Shown here: piece after piece, positions 34,735 through 43,972 of the stretch
How the letters are laid out: each line of letters starts with the position of its first letter
How positions within the stretch are numbered: the stretch's first letter is position 1
Assembly (NCBI GenBank): GCA_963664045.2
Contig: CAXXGT010000007.1
Location: 62,001 to 126,000 of the forward strand
Direction of reading: 5' to 3'
DNA from: JAPPHA01 sp963664045
GTDB lineage: Bacteria; Pseudomonadota; Alphaproteobacteria; Rhodobacterales; Rhodobacteraceae
Length of the DNA stretch: 64,000 bases
Program-made: the position numbers and the translations under genes
Notes under the pieces: model-generated
What the model was told of the DNA's origin: nothing
The model's input: only the letters and a program-made list of their open reading frames with translations
Database searches by the model: none

Positions 34735-37700
34735 TGCGCCTGCGCGAATTACACCTTGCGCGGTTTGGGCATTTCACTGACCGTCGCTTCGACTTTGGTG
34801 CGGCCGACGGACGGCCCGATTTCCACATCATCCACGGCTTGAACGAGGCCGGGAAAACCACCACGATGGAGGCGATATTGCGCCTCTTTTTTGGCTTCCC
34901 GAAACGTGAACGTTACGCCTTCAGGCATCAGCGCGCCAACCTGAGCGTCTCGGCCAATTTGGAGATCGTGGACGGCGCACGGAAGTTCACCCGTCTTCCG
35001 ACGCGCAGTGGTTCGCTCGTGGACGAGGCAGGTACGGCGCTTCCGGAATCGGCGCTGGCCATGCACCTGGGCGGGCTCTTGGAAGCTGATTACCGCAATC
35101 TTCTCTGCCTGGACGACGACACGATCGAAAGCGGCGGGGAAGAAATCGCACAGGCACGTGGTGATATGGGGCGGCTGCTGTTCTCGGCCGCTGCGGGAGT
35201 GGCGAATCTCAGCATCGTACTGGACAAGGTGCGGGAGGAGGCGGACGCTCTATGGCGCAAACGTGCCAGCACGACACGCATGGCAAAGCTGAAGCGCGAA
35301 CGCGCCGCTGTGGAAAAGAGCATCCGCGACCGCAACGTGACCGCCGGGCAGTGGCGCGGGTTGAAGAAGGCGTTGTCGGACCGGGAGACAGAAGAGGTCG
35401 AGGCACGCGCGGCGCGCGACCGTTTGCACTTGGACGCTGCGCGGGTGGCTGCCCGGGGCCGTGCTTTTCCGCATCTCACCGAGATCGATCGGCTGGAGTG
35501 TCAGATTGTGCCATTTGCGGATTTTCCGGCACAGTTGGATTTCGATCCGGAACGGCTGGTCGACCTGTTGAAAGACGATGTGCAGGTGCGCGCGGATGCG
35601 AAGCGTCTCGCGCGCAAGATTGCGGAAATGACCGAGGAAAAGGAGGCGATCCACCGGGCACCCGACCGGCTGACCCTGTCAGAGAATCTCGACGTGCTCG
35701 AGGATTTGCGGAGCCGTGACGCCACAGCGCGTATGGATCTTGACCGCCGCCGCGGCATGGTAGCCGATCAGGAGGCGATAATGATCCGGGCGGCCCGCGA
35801 TCTGGACGCGACGGAAGGTACCGACCCGCGTGCGCTTGTCCTGTCTTCGGCCAGGATTGCCAAGCTGGAGGCTGCTCGCGACGCATTGCATGGCGCAAAT
35901 AATTTGACAGAGACTGAGAGCCGTGAAGTCACGGATCTGGTCGAACGGTTCGCGGAAGCACAAAAAGAACTTGAGGCGCAGGCAGCCGAGGCCCCGCCGG
36001 AAAAAGATCCGGGTGAAATCCTTGCCCGCCACGATGCCGATCGCCTCGCCTCCGCATGGGCCAAGGCGCAGCAGGCCATTGAGACGGCGGAATCTGATTT
36101 CCGAACCGCGCTGGAGACGCTGGCGCGGGGGGCGGTGACGTTCGACGCGCTGCCGGACTGCCCTGTAACTGCGGCCCAGGCCAAGGGCACTTGCGTGGAA
36201 CACGATACCCTTGCCCGCCAGATCGAACAGGTTGAGGATGCCCTCGGACAACACCGCGAAACCGCTGCGGCACGTGAAGCCGAAGCCGAACAGCTCACCC
36301 GTAGTGGCGCGGTGGTTTCCGACGCCGACGCCGACGCTCTGCAAGCCGAGCGTGAGCGGCTCTGGCAAGTGCATCGCGAGACGCTGACCGAAGCAAGTGC
36401 CGATCCCTTCGAGGCAACAATGCGGCAGTTGGACGGGGTGATGCAGGGGCGGCTTGCACAGGCACGCGATCTCGGCCAGTTGCGCCAGATCGAGCAGGCC
36501 CGAGCGGAGGCGAAGGCGCGTGCGAAGAAAACCGCTAAACGACTGGACAAACTGAGCCGACGGCGAGAGGACCTGGCGGGGAGGATCGATGCCACCGCAT
36601 CCGGGCTCGGCCTGCCTGTCCCGATACCCCCTGATGACTGGTTCAACTGGATCGTGGCGCATGTGGCGGCAGAAGAAGCACAGCGTGCGCTCGAGCACAC
36701 CCGCACGACCCATGCCGATACACTTGAGCGCGCGGATCGGCTGGTAGAGGCCCTGCATCCGCTGGTCGGATTGGAGGATCCGCAATTCGACGCCGCCCTG
36801 TCCCGCGCCCGTGACCTTGCCATGGCCGCGCGTCAACAGACCGAGGCGGTGACCCGGGCGAAGGATGCACGTGACCGGATTGAGACAGATCTGACCAGGC
36901 GGAGATCCCGCCTGAAGAAGGCGAAGAAAGCGGCAGTGGACGCATTGCGGGATTGGGAGACGATTGTTACCGACCTGCTTGGTGGTCGCGTTGCACCCGA
37001 AACGCTGCTTGCTTCGTTCAAACCCCTGCGCGAATTGCGCGAGGCAGAGGCCTTGCGCGCAGAAATCGCAAGGCGGGTCACGACCATGGAGGCTGACCGG
37101 AAACAATTCGCGGCGGAAGTCGCGGTCCTCGCCGCCGCGCACGGGCTGCCGGAAAAGGAAACCCCGGCTGAAACATTTGCCGAACTGCGTGCCCGGGCCA
37201 GGGAGGCCGAGGAGGCCGAAACGGACTTCGCGCGTTTCTCTGACGGAATCGAAACGGCGGACGGCGAGAGGCGGGGCTGCCAAATAAGGCTGGACAATAT
37301 CGTCGCGGAGCAGCAAGCCATAGGGCGGATCTTTCCCGAAGGGATAATTGTCGACACGATCGAAGACCTGCGCAAGGCCACTGACATTGCGCGGCGCGTC
37401 ATCGACGATCGAGCCACGCAGGCGGATCACGAGGCCGCGCTCCTGCTGGAACTCTCGGTCCCCGATCTCGATGCAGCCCGGACCCAACTCAAGGGTGCCG
37501 ATCCTGCATCCCTTGAGGCGGAGGCCGCCCGTCTTACGGCCGATCTCGAGATTGCAGAGACGGCATTGACCCGTGCGACCGAGGCCCGTGTGGCCGCCCG
37601 GCAGGCGCTGTCACAGGTGACGGGAGATGCCGAGTTTGCCGCGCTCGGTGAGCACAGGGCGGTTCTGGACCTGCAGATGGAAGAAGTTGCGCTTGAACAT

Positions 37701-38168
37701 CTCGAATTGCATCTTGGCCACCGGCTGGCTGAAGAGGCGATCCGTCGTTACCGCGACGCCCACCGCAGCGGCATGATGGCCGCGACCGAACGTAGCTTCG
37801 CCACACTGACCCGGGATGCCTACACACAGTTGAAAAGTCAGCCTGAGGGCGATGGTGAAGCCTTGCTGGCTGTCGATTCAGGGGGTACCGCGAAACGGGT
37901 GGCAGAGATGTCGAAGAGTACGCGGTTTCAGCTCTACCTCGCCTTACGCGCCGCTGCGTACGAACAACTCGTCACACAGGGCATATGTCTGCCGTTCTTC
38001 TGCGACGACATATTCGAGACCTTCGACGAAGAACGAACAAGCGCCGCCTGCCGCGTCATGGAACAGATCGGCCGCAAGGGACAAGCTATCTACCTTACCC
38101 ACCACCGCCATGTGCTCGATATCGCCGAGATTGTCTGCGACACGGCACCGATGGTGCATGAACTCTGA
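34734..38168 (+). CDS. YhaN-like SMC/Rad50-type AAA ATPase
   Basis: The 1144-residue protein has an N-terminal ATPase half with Walker A IIHGLNEAGKTTTMEAI, a long coiled-coil middle (about residues 180-900, Ala/Glu/Arg heptads), and a C-terminal half with the signature-like MSKSTRFQLYLALRAAA, Walker B PFFCDDIFETFDEER and switch His in YLTHHRHVLD. This is the Rad50/SbcC plan in YhaN form. Coupled to the YhaO-like nuclease, it should process DNA ends; a role against foreign DNA is possible given the surroundings. Confidence 0.87.
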   Translation: MRLRELHLARFGHFTDRRFDFGAADGRPDFHIIHGLNEAGKTTTMEAILRLFFGFPKRERYAFRHQRANLSVSANLEIVDGARKFTRLPTRSGSLVDEAGTALPESALAMHLGGLLEADYRNLLCLDDDTIESGGEEIAQARGDMGRLLFSAAAGVANLSIVLDKVREEADALWRKRASTTRMAKLKRERAAVEKSIRDRNVTAGQWRGLKKALSDRETEEVEARAARDRLHLDAARVAARGRAFPHLTEIDRLECQIVPFADFPAQLDFDPERLVDLLKDDVQVRADAKRLARKIAEMTEEKEAIHRAPDRLTLSENLDVLEDLRSRDATARMDLDRRRGMVADQEAIMIRAARDLDATEGTDPRALVLSSARIAKLEAARDALHGANNLTETESREVTDLVERFAEAQKELEAQAAEAPPEKDPGEILARHDADRLASAWAKAQQAIETAESDFRTALETLARGAVTFDALPDCPVTAAQAKGTCVEHDTLARQIEQVEDALGQHRETAAAREAEAEQLTRSGAVVSDADADALQAERERLWQVHRETLTEASADPFEATMRQLDGVMQGRLAQARDLGQLRQIEQARAEAKARAKKTAKRLDKLSRRREDLAGRIDATASGLGLPVPIPPDDWFNWIVAHVAAEEAQRALEHTRTTHADTLERADRLVEALHPLVGLEDPQFDAALSRARDLAMAARQQTEAVTRAKDARDRIETDLTRRRSRLKKAKKAAVDALRDWETIVTDLLGGRVAPETLLASFKPLRELREAEALRAEIARRVTTMEADRKQFAAEVAVLAAAHGLPEKETPAETFAELRARAREAEEAETDFARFSDGIETADGERRGCQIRLDNIVAEQQAIGRIFPEGIIVDTIEDLRKATDIARRVIDDRATQADHEAALLLELSVPDLDAARTQLKGADPASLEAEAARLTADLEIAETALTRATEARVAARQALSQVTGDAEFAALGEHRAVLDLQMEEVALEHLELHLGHRLAEEAIRRYRDAHRSGMMAATERSFATLTRDAYTQLKSQPEGDGEALLAVDSGGTAKRVAEMSKSTRFQLYLALRAAAYEQLVTQGICLPFFCDDIFETFDEERTSAACRVMEQIGRKGQAIYLTHHRHVLDIAEIVCDTAPMVHEL

Positions 38169-38411
38169 TGGGGGTCGTCGGGGCATTTCACCTCGGTGAC
38201 AGCATTGTTTTCGTTCGAGAGCGCACAACGCCAAAAACCGGCGGAAACAAGCAGGCCGCCGGTGACTGGAAGACGCAGTTGCGGACGGCTGTCAAGACCG
38301 GCCCTGGTCGGCTTTCCAACTCTTCGGATCCTGGCGCCGACGGGCGGGACCGGCAGATCAGAGAATGCTGCGAATTGGGCCACTCGGTTGCGGCTGGGCC
38401 GCGAATTCTGA

Positions 38412-38795
38412 ACAGCTACAATTCCCGACTTCGACGAGGCCTTCACTGACGGCGACACGTTCGCCGAAGCCATCGCCGAAGCCGCGGACTGCCTGGAGGA
38501 AGCGCTCGCGGGCAGGATGGCGCGGCGCGAGGACATTCCGTCGCCGAGCCCGGCCAAGGGCCGGCCGGCGGCGGTTCCCGGCGCGGTCCTGGCCGCCAAG
38601 GCGGCGCTCTACGATTCCCTGCGCGAAGAGGCGCTGTCCAACAGCGCCTTCGCGGCGGCCATGGGTATTCACGAAAGCGAGGTTCGCCGCATGCTCGACC
38701 CCCGCCACGCCACCAAGATCGGCAGGCTCGAAGAAGCCCTCGCCCGCTTCAAGAAGCGTCTGGTGGTTACGGTGGAAGAAGTCGTCATCGCATGA
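38412..38795 (+). pseudogene. HicB-type antitoxin, N-terminally truncated
   Basis: The frame reads ATIPDFDEAFTDGDTFAEAI and then AEAADCLEEALAGRM, the HicB partial RNase-H-like core. A C-terminal HTH follows (SNSAFAAAMGIHESEVRRML). An in-frame TGA at 38409-38411 lies just upstream and the first ~10 residues with a start codon are missing. The only internal ATG is at 38517. No hicA toxin gene is visible nearby. It is an orphan remnant, although the HTH part could still be expressed. Confidence 0.6.
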
Positions 38796-39143
38796 TTTGT
38801 TTTGGATTACCCGAAGGAATCGGAGACTCAGGGCCGAGAGGAACGGTGAGGTATCAAAAGAACCAAAACATGTTGCAAACAAACAGGGACCACTAAATTC
38901 ACGGAGGTCAATGCTCTGTGGAAAAGGAGCCCTCGTGATCCACCGTCTCGATTTATGGTGCTCCAGCATGGTTTGCGGCAACTCCCGTTCGGCGGTACCG
39001 TCGATTGACCCCCGGCTTTTTGGTGTTCCCCTGGATTGGCCAGTGTCGAACAGAGGAGCGCGTTTTCTTCCCCGCCCTGAACGCCGAGGTTCCAGCGCGT
39101 GGAGTTGGATGAATCGAGAGTTTCAAGCAAGGTACCAAGAGGA
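38796..39143. other. No recognisable gene
   Basis: Open frames on both strands here lack any family-like motif or plausible RBS. The stretch separates the HicB remnant from the lipoprotein gene that ends at 39216. Confidence 0.4.
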
Positions 39144-39211
39144 CGGAGGGGTGCGATTCCCCCTCCGCTTCTTGACTGGTGTGCGGCTTCCGGCACGAGC
39201 GTGCCGCACCA
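39144..39211 (-). terminator. Tandem hairpins after the TbpB-like lipoprotein gene
   Basis: Two stem-loops lie just past the stop of the minus-strand gene: GTGCGGC...GCCGCAC (39181-39209, with an inner GGCAC/GTGCC stem) and CGGAGGGG...CCCCTCCG (39144-39167). No clear U-tract follows, so termination efficiency is uncertain. Confidence 0.45.
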
Positions 39212-39215
39212 AGTA

Positions 39216-40235
39216 TCAGTTCTTGTCACCGTAGAACACTGACTGGAAGTCCGGGCCCGTGGTGTAGCCGACGACACCGGCCTGGTTGTCACCGCCGAAC
39301 TGGCCGGCGACGTCATACGCCTGCGAATTGGCCGTGGTGGTGCCCGTGAACCGCCCCCCGGCGACAGGCATCGCTTCCCATTCGAGGGAGCCGAGGGTCG
39401 GCACGTTCTTGAGGGCGAGGACGGCTTCCGGGCCGGTTGTGCCCAACGTGACCGTGACGTTCGCCACGCCGGTGGCGATGGCGGGATTCGTGCCGTAGAA
39501 GCCGGCCCATTCCCCCGTCCATGTCGCCGCCCCGGTCGGCTGGTGCTGCGGTGTGGGATCGGGGGAAAGACGCGGCGTCCGGGCGTTGCCCGAAGTGGAG
39601 TACCACGCGCTCATTCGATGGACGGGGTTCTCGATGCCGAGGTCGACACCGTTGACGACCGCCCAATTGCCGAACCCCGGGGTGAACGCCGCCATGCGCG
39701 CGCTTGCACCCTCGCGCCCCACCTCGGGATGCGCACCCCAGGTGGTGAAGACCTCACCGGGTGCCGGGAGGTTGACGGCGATGGTCTCGCCGGGCGCGAG
39801 GTCGACCGGCGTGGTCGGACCGAGCTCCTGGCCGTTCGAGAGATGCACCTCGACCCGCACGCGGGGGAGCGTGTCACCGGTGATGTTGGTCGCGGTGCCG
39901 GTGAAACCTTGTGTGGCGTCGTCGTAGCGCAGGACGAGGCGGGCGCCGGCGCGCGTATTCCAGTAGGTATCGGTACGGTCATACTGGGTGGCGGATTCCT
40001 CTCCGCCTCCACCACCACTTTCAGCACCTTCCCTGCCTTCACCCGCGCCTCCATGCTCGCCCGGGTGTTCGCCGCCACCGGCTTCACGGCTGGATTCGGA
40101 ACTCGTCGAACAGGCTGCAAGGCTGAGCGCAAGCAGAAAAGCGGCCGGGAAAATCAGCCGGTGAAGCGAACCGGACTGGAAATCCCGGATAGACGCTTGC
40201 AGGTTTTTACGCATTTCAATCTCCTTCATTGACAT
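39216..40235 (-). CDS. Surface lipoprotein with TbpB-like beta-barrel end
   Basis: The 339-residue protein has a lipobox (LALSLAACSTSS, Cys about 42), a Gly/Glu-rich flexible linker, and a middle domain with a VRVEVHLSNGQELGP pattern (FxLYD-like). The C-terminal domain (GEWAGFYGTNPAIATGVANV, RFTGTTTANSQAYDVAGQFG, TGPDFQSVFYGDKN) is like the small barrel of transferrin-binding-protein-B-like proteins. Such proteins are exported to the cell surface and bind diverse ligands. The start may be any of several close ATGs (40235, 40229, 40214). The ligand is unknown. Confidence 0.65.
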   Translation of the reverse strand: MSMKEIEMRKNLQASIRDFQSGSLHRLIFPAAFLLALSLAACSTSSESSREAGGGEHPGEHGGAGEGREGAESGGGGGEESATQYDRTDTYWNTRAGARLVLRYDDATQGFTGTATNITGDTLPRVRVEVHLSNGQELGPTTPVDLAPGETIAVNLPAPGEVFTTWGAHPEVGREGASARMAAFTPGFGNWAVVNGVDLGIENPVHRMSAWYSTSGNARTPRLSPDPTPQHQPTGAATWTGEWAGFYGTNPAIATGVANVTVTLGTTGPEAVLALKNVPTLGSLEWEAMPVAGGRFTGTTTANSQAYDVAGQFGGDNQAGVVGYTTGPDFQSVFYGDKN

Positions 40236-40503
40236 GACTGTCTCCGGCCTCCGCGGGTGAGCCCCCGGTCAGAGCATTCCGGGGTCGTGAACTGAAACGG
40301 TGCCGTCGACTCAACGTTCTTCTGTGTGGGGTTGCGCCTGGAGCGGCGGGCGACTGGAAGGGCTCCATGCCGGTTGCACACCGAACGGTTGTGGAACCAC
40401 CGGAATTTCGACTGTCCCGGTCCGGCGTGCCGGCATCGGTCGCGGGGACTCCATGATCAGGATGCGCTTCGGTTGCCGCTTGCCGCCAAGGGCCGGGGCG
40501 GAC

Positions 40504-40944
40504 CTAGTCGCCGTCGTGGTCCAGCCGCCTGACGAAGTCCGCCAATCGCTGGTCGTACTCCTCTTGCGTGACGATCGCGTCGCCGTTGACATCGAACAGC
40601 TGGAATGCGCGCACCGTGGTCCGGCGCGTGGCCTCGTGCCAGAGCGCTGCGAACTCCTCCAGGCTCAGATTGCCGTCGCCGTTGCCGTCGTGGGCGGCGA
40701 GGCGGTTGTTGCGCAACGCTTCGATCCCGGCCCGCGCGTGGCCGCCGTCGCTGTCCATTCCGAAAGTGCCGCGTGGCCCTGCCGCGGTCAGCACATGCAG
40801 GTCACCATCAAAGTGGTCCTTGCCATGACGGCCTTCGAACCCGCCGTCGTGATGGCTGGCCTCGTTTTCGCCCGCGAGGGCGCCACCTGCGCCGACGACG
40901 GCGACAAGTGTGATGGCAGTCAGTATCGTCGTATTTGTTCTCAT
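40504..40944 (-). CDS. Exported EF-hand protein
   Basis: ATG 40944 follows GGAGACCTCCA and gives a 146-residue protein with signal peptide NTTILTAITLVAVVGAGGAL. It has a His/Asp/Gly-rich segment (SHHDGGFEGRHGKDHFDGDL) and two EF-hand loops: DGNGDGNLSLEEF and DVNGDAIVTQEEY. A third loop begins (LDHDGD) but the stop cuts it off, so the C-terminus may be truncated. Predicted role: calcium binding in the periplasm. Confidence 0.75.
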   Translation of the reverse strand: MRTNTTILTAITLVAVVGAGGALAGENEASHHDGGFEGRHGKDHFDGDLHVLTAAGPRGTFGMDSDGGHARAGIEALRNNRLAAHDGNGDGNLSLEEFAALWHEATRRTTVRAFQLFDVNGDAIVTQEEYDQRLADFVRRLDHDGD

Positions 40945-41129
40945 TGGAGGTCTCCTGCACCGGTTGATCCATCGGTTCGTGATGGATGCAGGCAATATGG
41001 GAACAAGATGTCGCAAGACTATGCCGATGAGGCGGTTAAAGTGTCGCTTGCCGCGGCAGTTCCACGGAATGACACAATTCGATACACCTTTTTTTCCCTT
41101 GCCTGTGAGAACCGCCCAAGGTCCCGCGC

Positions 41130-41308
41130 ATGGAATCCCGCCCTCATGTTCTTTTGGTTGACGATCATCGCGAGATCAGGAAGCCGCTCGCGCGTTACCT
41201 CGAGCGCCACGGGTTTCGCGCGACCGTGGCGGAGAGTGCGGCCGCTGCACGGCGCGCATTGCGCGCGGCGGCGGTCGACCTCGTGGTCCTGGACATCACG
41301 ATGCCGGG
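41130..41308 (+). pseudogene. Response-regulator receiver domain, truncated
   Basis: The first 60 residues are a receiver domain: LLVDDHREIRKPLARYL with the acidic pair and LVVLDITMPG with phospho-acceptor Asp about 55. Homology ends exactly after MPG, where transposase-derived sequence begins in another frame. The remainder of the receiver and any output domain are lost. Confidence 0.75.
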
Positions 41309-41854
41309 CAGTTCGATGTCGGTGACCTCCATGCCTTGTGCTGGATTCACGCAGAGCGGAATGTCCGCAAGCCGGACGGAAGCACCCCGTATCAGCATGA
41401 ACGGGTCGATGCTGTGCTCGACAGGGTATGGAAGCTCTACCGCAATCTTGACCGCTACCGGAAGTATTCCACCCCGCTGCGCAAGTCCGTCATGGAGAAA
41501 CGGTTCGACCAGCTCTTCGGCACTCTCACCGGTTACGCCTGTCTCGACCGGTTGCTCGAGCGGCTGAAGGGGAACAAGGACGAGCTTCTGCGCGTTCTCG
41601 ACCATCCGGAGGCACCACTGCACACGAATCGGATCGAGAACGGCATTCGCCCCCACGTCACGCGTCAGAAGGTCTCGATCGGAACCCGGAGTGACGCCGG
41701 ACGTGTGGCACGGGACGCCAAACTCGGGGCACTGAAGATCTGCAAAAGGCTCGGGGTGTCATATTGGGACTATCTGAGGAACCGTCTGGGCGTTGCCGGC
41801 GCACCCGAAGTGCCGCGGCTTGCCGATCTTGTCAGGCAGCGCGCGGCAACCTGA
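41309..41854 (+). mobile_element. IS66-family transposase, C-terminal fragment
   Basis: The frame from about 41309 reads FDVGDLHALCWIHAERNVRK, then PLHTNRIENGIRPHVTRQKV and GTRSDAGRVARDAKLGALK, ending with SYWDYLRNRL. These are hallmarks of the C-terminal third of IS66-type transposases. The N-terminus, TnpA/TnpB helper genes and terminal inverted repeats are not visible. It abuts the broken response regulator. Confidence 0.85.
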
Positions 41855-42461
41855 CATTCCCTGACCCGACAACGTCGGAGCTAATCGGGGCTTCCCGGAA
41901 GTCCCGGAACACGACGTCAACGTCAGTCACAATTCCCTGCACGTTGCCCCCATTTCGGGGAAGGCCATAAGTCAATCAAAACAAACGAAAATCGATGCGA
42001 CAAATTGTTCCTGACCCCTTGACGGGTGTTGCGTCCAATGGCATGTCGCGCACGCTTTCCTGGGGTTTGAATATACCCGAATCGGCGAGGCTTTGGAGAT
42101 TCGCATGGCGTGGTGTTGCAACCGATCTGAATGACAGTTCCGACGCTTTTTTCTTTTCTTTTCGTTTGGGTCTTTCCCGATGTCGTCTTTCCTGGTTCAA
42201 TCTTCGCTTTCCGGCTTCGTTTCGATGGCTATACCTGTTCTGCTCATCGCCTACCTTGCCTTGGTCTTCCACGCTCTCTGGCACCTCGACTCTCCTGATC
42301 GCTGATGCATCGCCTCTTTTCGCCGTCCTGAAAGTGCGCATGAAGACCATGGGCGCACCGTTTCTTCCTCCGGTAAACCCGCGAAAGATCGCATATCGAA
42401 CCGAATACGGCCCGAAACGCCGTGAAGGTGCGGAAAGCTGCTTCGCGTGCCTGCTGGCGAC
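41855..42461. other. Intergenic stretch after the IS66 fragment
   Basis: I see no gene with recognisable domains. The longest plus-strand frame here reads through the antisense of the next gene and has no coding character. Base composition is lower in G+C than in the flanks, in keeping with decayed insertion DNA. Confidence 0.4.
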
Positions 42462-42851
42462 TCAGGCAGCTTCTTGGTCGTCAGATGTTCCCGGCGGCGA
42501 TGTTGGCGGACGTTCCGCCGGCCGTGGTCCGACCAGGACACCCTCGATCCGCGCCACGCGGCCGTGCAGGTCCCTCAATTCGCCGCGGATTGAGGCGATG
42601 TCACCGCGGACGTCAGCTTCCAACCGATCCATGTGTGCGGTCAACTCCCGGCGCAGGTTGGCGTTCTGGGTCAGGAGCAGCGCTGCCAAGGCCCCGCCGG
42701 TGCCCAGAACCGCTAAGATGATGTCGAGATTGTGCCACCCATGACCATCATCCTGACATGGGGCAGGGGGGTTGGAACAGGGGCCATTGTTTTCAATTCG
42801 AGTTCCGGGATTCAGCCTTCCAAGTCTAGCGCTGCCCGAATTCCGCCACAA
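42462..42851 (-). CDS. Small membrane-anchored coiled-coil protein
   Basis: A hydrophobic helix (LDIILAVLGTGGALAALLLT) is followed by a heptad-rich stretch (LRRELTAHMDRLEADVRGDI, IRGELRDLHGRVARIEGVL) and a Pro-rich tail. This is the layout of many small plasmid- or phage-borne proteins of unknown function. The first ~35 residues look non-native, and the true start may be a non-ATG codon near 42770. No family is assigned. Confidence 0.55.
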   Translation of the reverse strand: MWRNSGSARLGRLNPGTRIENNGPCSNPPAPCQDDGHGWHNLDIILAVLGTGGALAALLLTQNANLRRELTAHMDRLEADVRGDIASIRGELRDLHGRVARIEGVLVGPRPAERPPTSPPGTSDDQEAA

Positions 42852-43000
42852 TCATGAAAGCGGGTATGGCCACATCAACAAGCACTTGCAGCGGTGTGTA
42901 GTGCCCACTCATGAAACACGAGCGCGAGAATTCGTCGGTGAACACAGTTGCGAAGGGTGAAGTCAAAAAGTGTCGTATCGCTCCTTCCGGTATCGACCCC

Positions 43001-43954
43001 CTATACACACTCGGGCACCGGAGTGATAAGTGGTTGGCCTGCGAAAAACGCGGCCAGGTTCTCGCGCTGAAGCGCGCCCATTCTGGTACGCGCTTCGATC
43101 GTGCCCGAGGAGTGGTGCGGTTGCAGAAGGACATTGTTCAGCATCAGAAAGCGCGGATCGATGTTGGGCTCATCAACAAAGACATCGAGCGCTGCTCCTG
43201 CGATGGCTTTCGTTTCAAGCGCTTCCAGGAGTGCCTTTTGGTCCACGGCTGCGCCGCGTGACACGTTGACCAACAACCCGGTCGGTCCAAGTGCGCGAAT
43301 GGCATCTGCACCGACAATACCCACGGATGCGGGACCGCCAGAGATACAGACAAACAGCACATCCACGTCAGCCGCCATGGCGGCGATGTCGTTGTAGTAA
43401 GCCCAGCCAGGCGTCTCTTTGGGCGCACGCGCGAAATAGCTGACGTCGATGTTGAATGGCACCAGGCGTTCGGCGACAGCGCGTCCGATGCGACCCAGGC
43501 CGACAATCCCGGCTTTCTTGCCCGATACCCTGCGTTGCAGGCAGTATTCGCCGTGCCTTGCCCAGTCGCCGGATTCAATCCAGGCCTGTGCGCCCGGAAT
43601 GTTGCGCGACCATCCGATCATCATGCCAATGCTCAGATCCGCGACGTCCTCCGTTAGGACATCGGGTGTGTTCGAGACCAGGATGCCGCGCAACACGGCA
43701 TGCGCGACGTCGATGGTGTCATAACCCGCACCAAGGTTGGCAATCATTCCAAGGTTGGGGAATTGATCCATTATGTTCCCGCCTAGAGACGAATGCCCGC
43801 GAAAAGCGATGGCGCGGATCGCGTCCCGGACCTCGGACGGCAGGTGGTCCGGCGCGCCGCCTTCATTCATGGACCAGGTCTGATAAGCGGACTCCAACGG
43901 CACTCTATCGAAATCGTCGTATTTCCCTACGACGAGGATGTTTGGCTTGGTCAT
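43001..43954 (-). CDS. D-isomer-specific 2-hydroxyacid dehydrogenase
   Basis: The 317-residue protein has the Rossmann motif GIVGLGRIGRAVAERL (about residues 148-163). Catalytic residues are Arg in LVNVSRGAAVD, Glu in DVFVDEPNID and His in LLQPHHSSGT. It resembles glyoxylate/hydroxypyruvate reductases. It would interconvert a 2-oxoacid and a D-2-hydroxyacid with NAD(P)H. It is the last gene of the minus-strand operon, 18 bp after the ferredoxin reductase gene. The substrate is probably a product of the oxygenase pathway in this cluster. Confidence 0.9.
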   Translation of the reverse strand: MTKPNILVVGKYDDFDRVPLESAYQTWSMNEGGAPDHLPSEVRDAIRAIAFRGHSSLGGNIMDQFPNLGMIANLGAGYDTIDVAHAVLRGILVSNTPDVLTEDVADLSIGMMIGWSRNIPGAQAWIESGDWARHGEYCLQRRVSGKKAGIVGLGRIGRAVAERLVPFNIDVSYFARAPKETPGWAYYNDIAAMAADVDVLFVCISGGPASVGIVGADAIRALGPTGLLVNVSRGAAVDQKALLEALETKAIAGAALDVFVDEPNIDPRFLMLNNVLLQPHHSSGTIEARTRMGALQRENLAAFFAGQPLITPVPECV

Positions 43955-43972
43955 CTGATGCCCCTTCCGGTC

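Noticed and set aside
35679..37487. 602-codon open frame on the minus strand
   Set aside because: It is the reverse shadow of the coiled-coil part of the YhaN-like gene.
41995..42744. 249-codon plus-strand frame
   Set aside because: Low-complexity Phe/Arg/Ser composition, antisense overlap with the coiled-coil gene, and no RBS.
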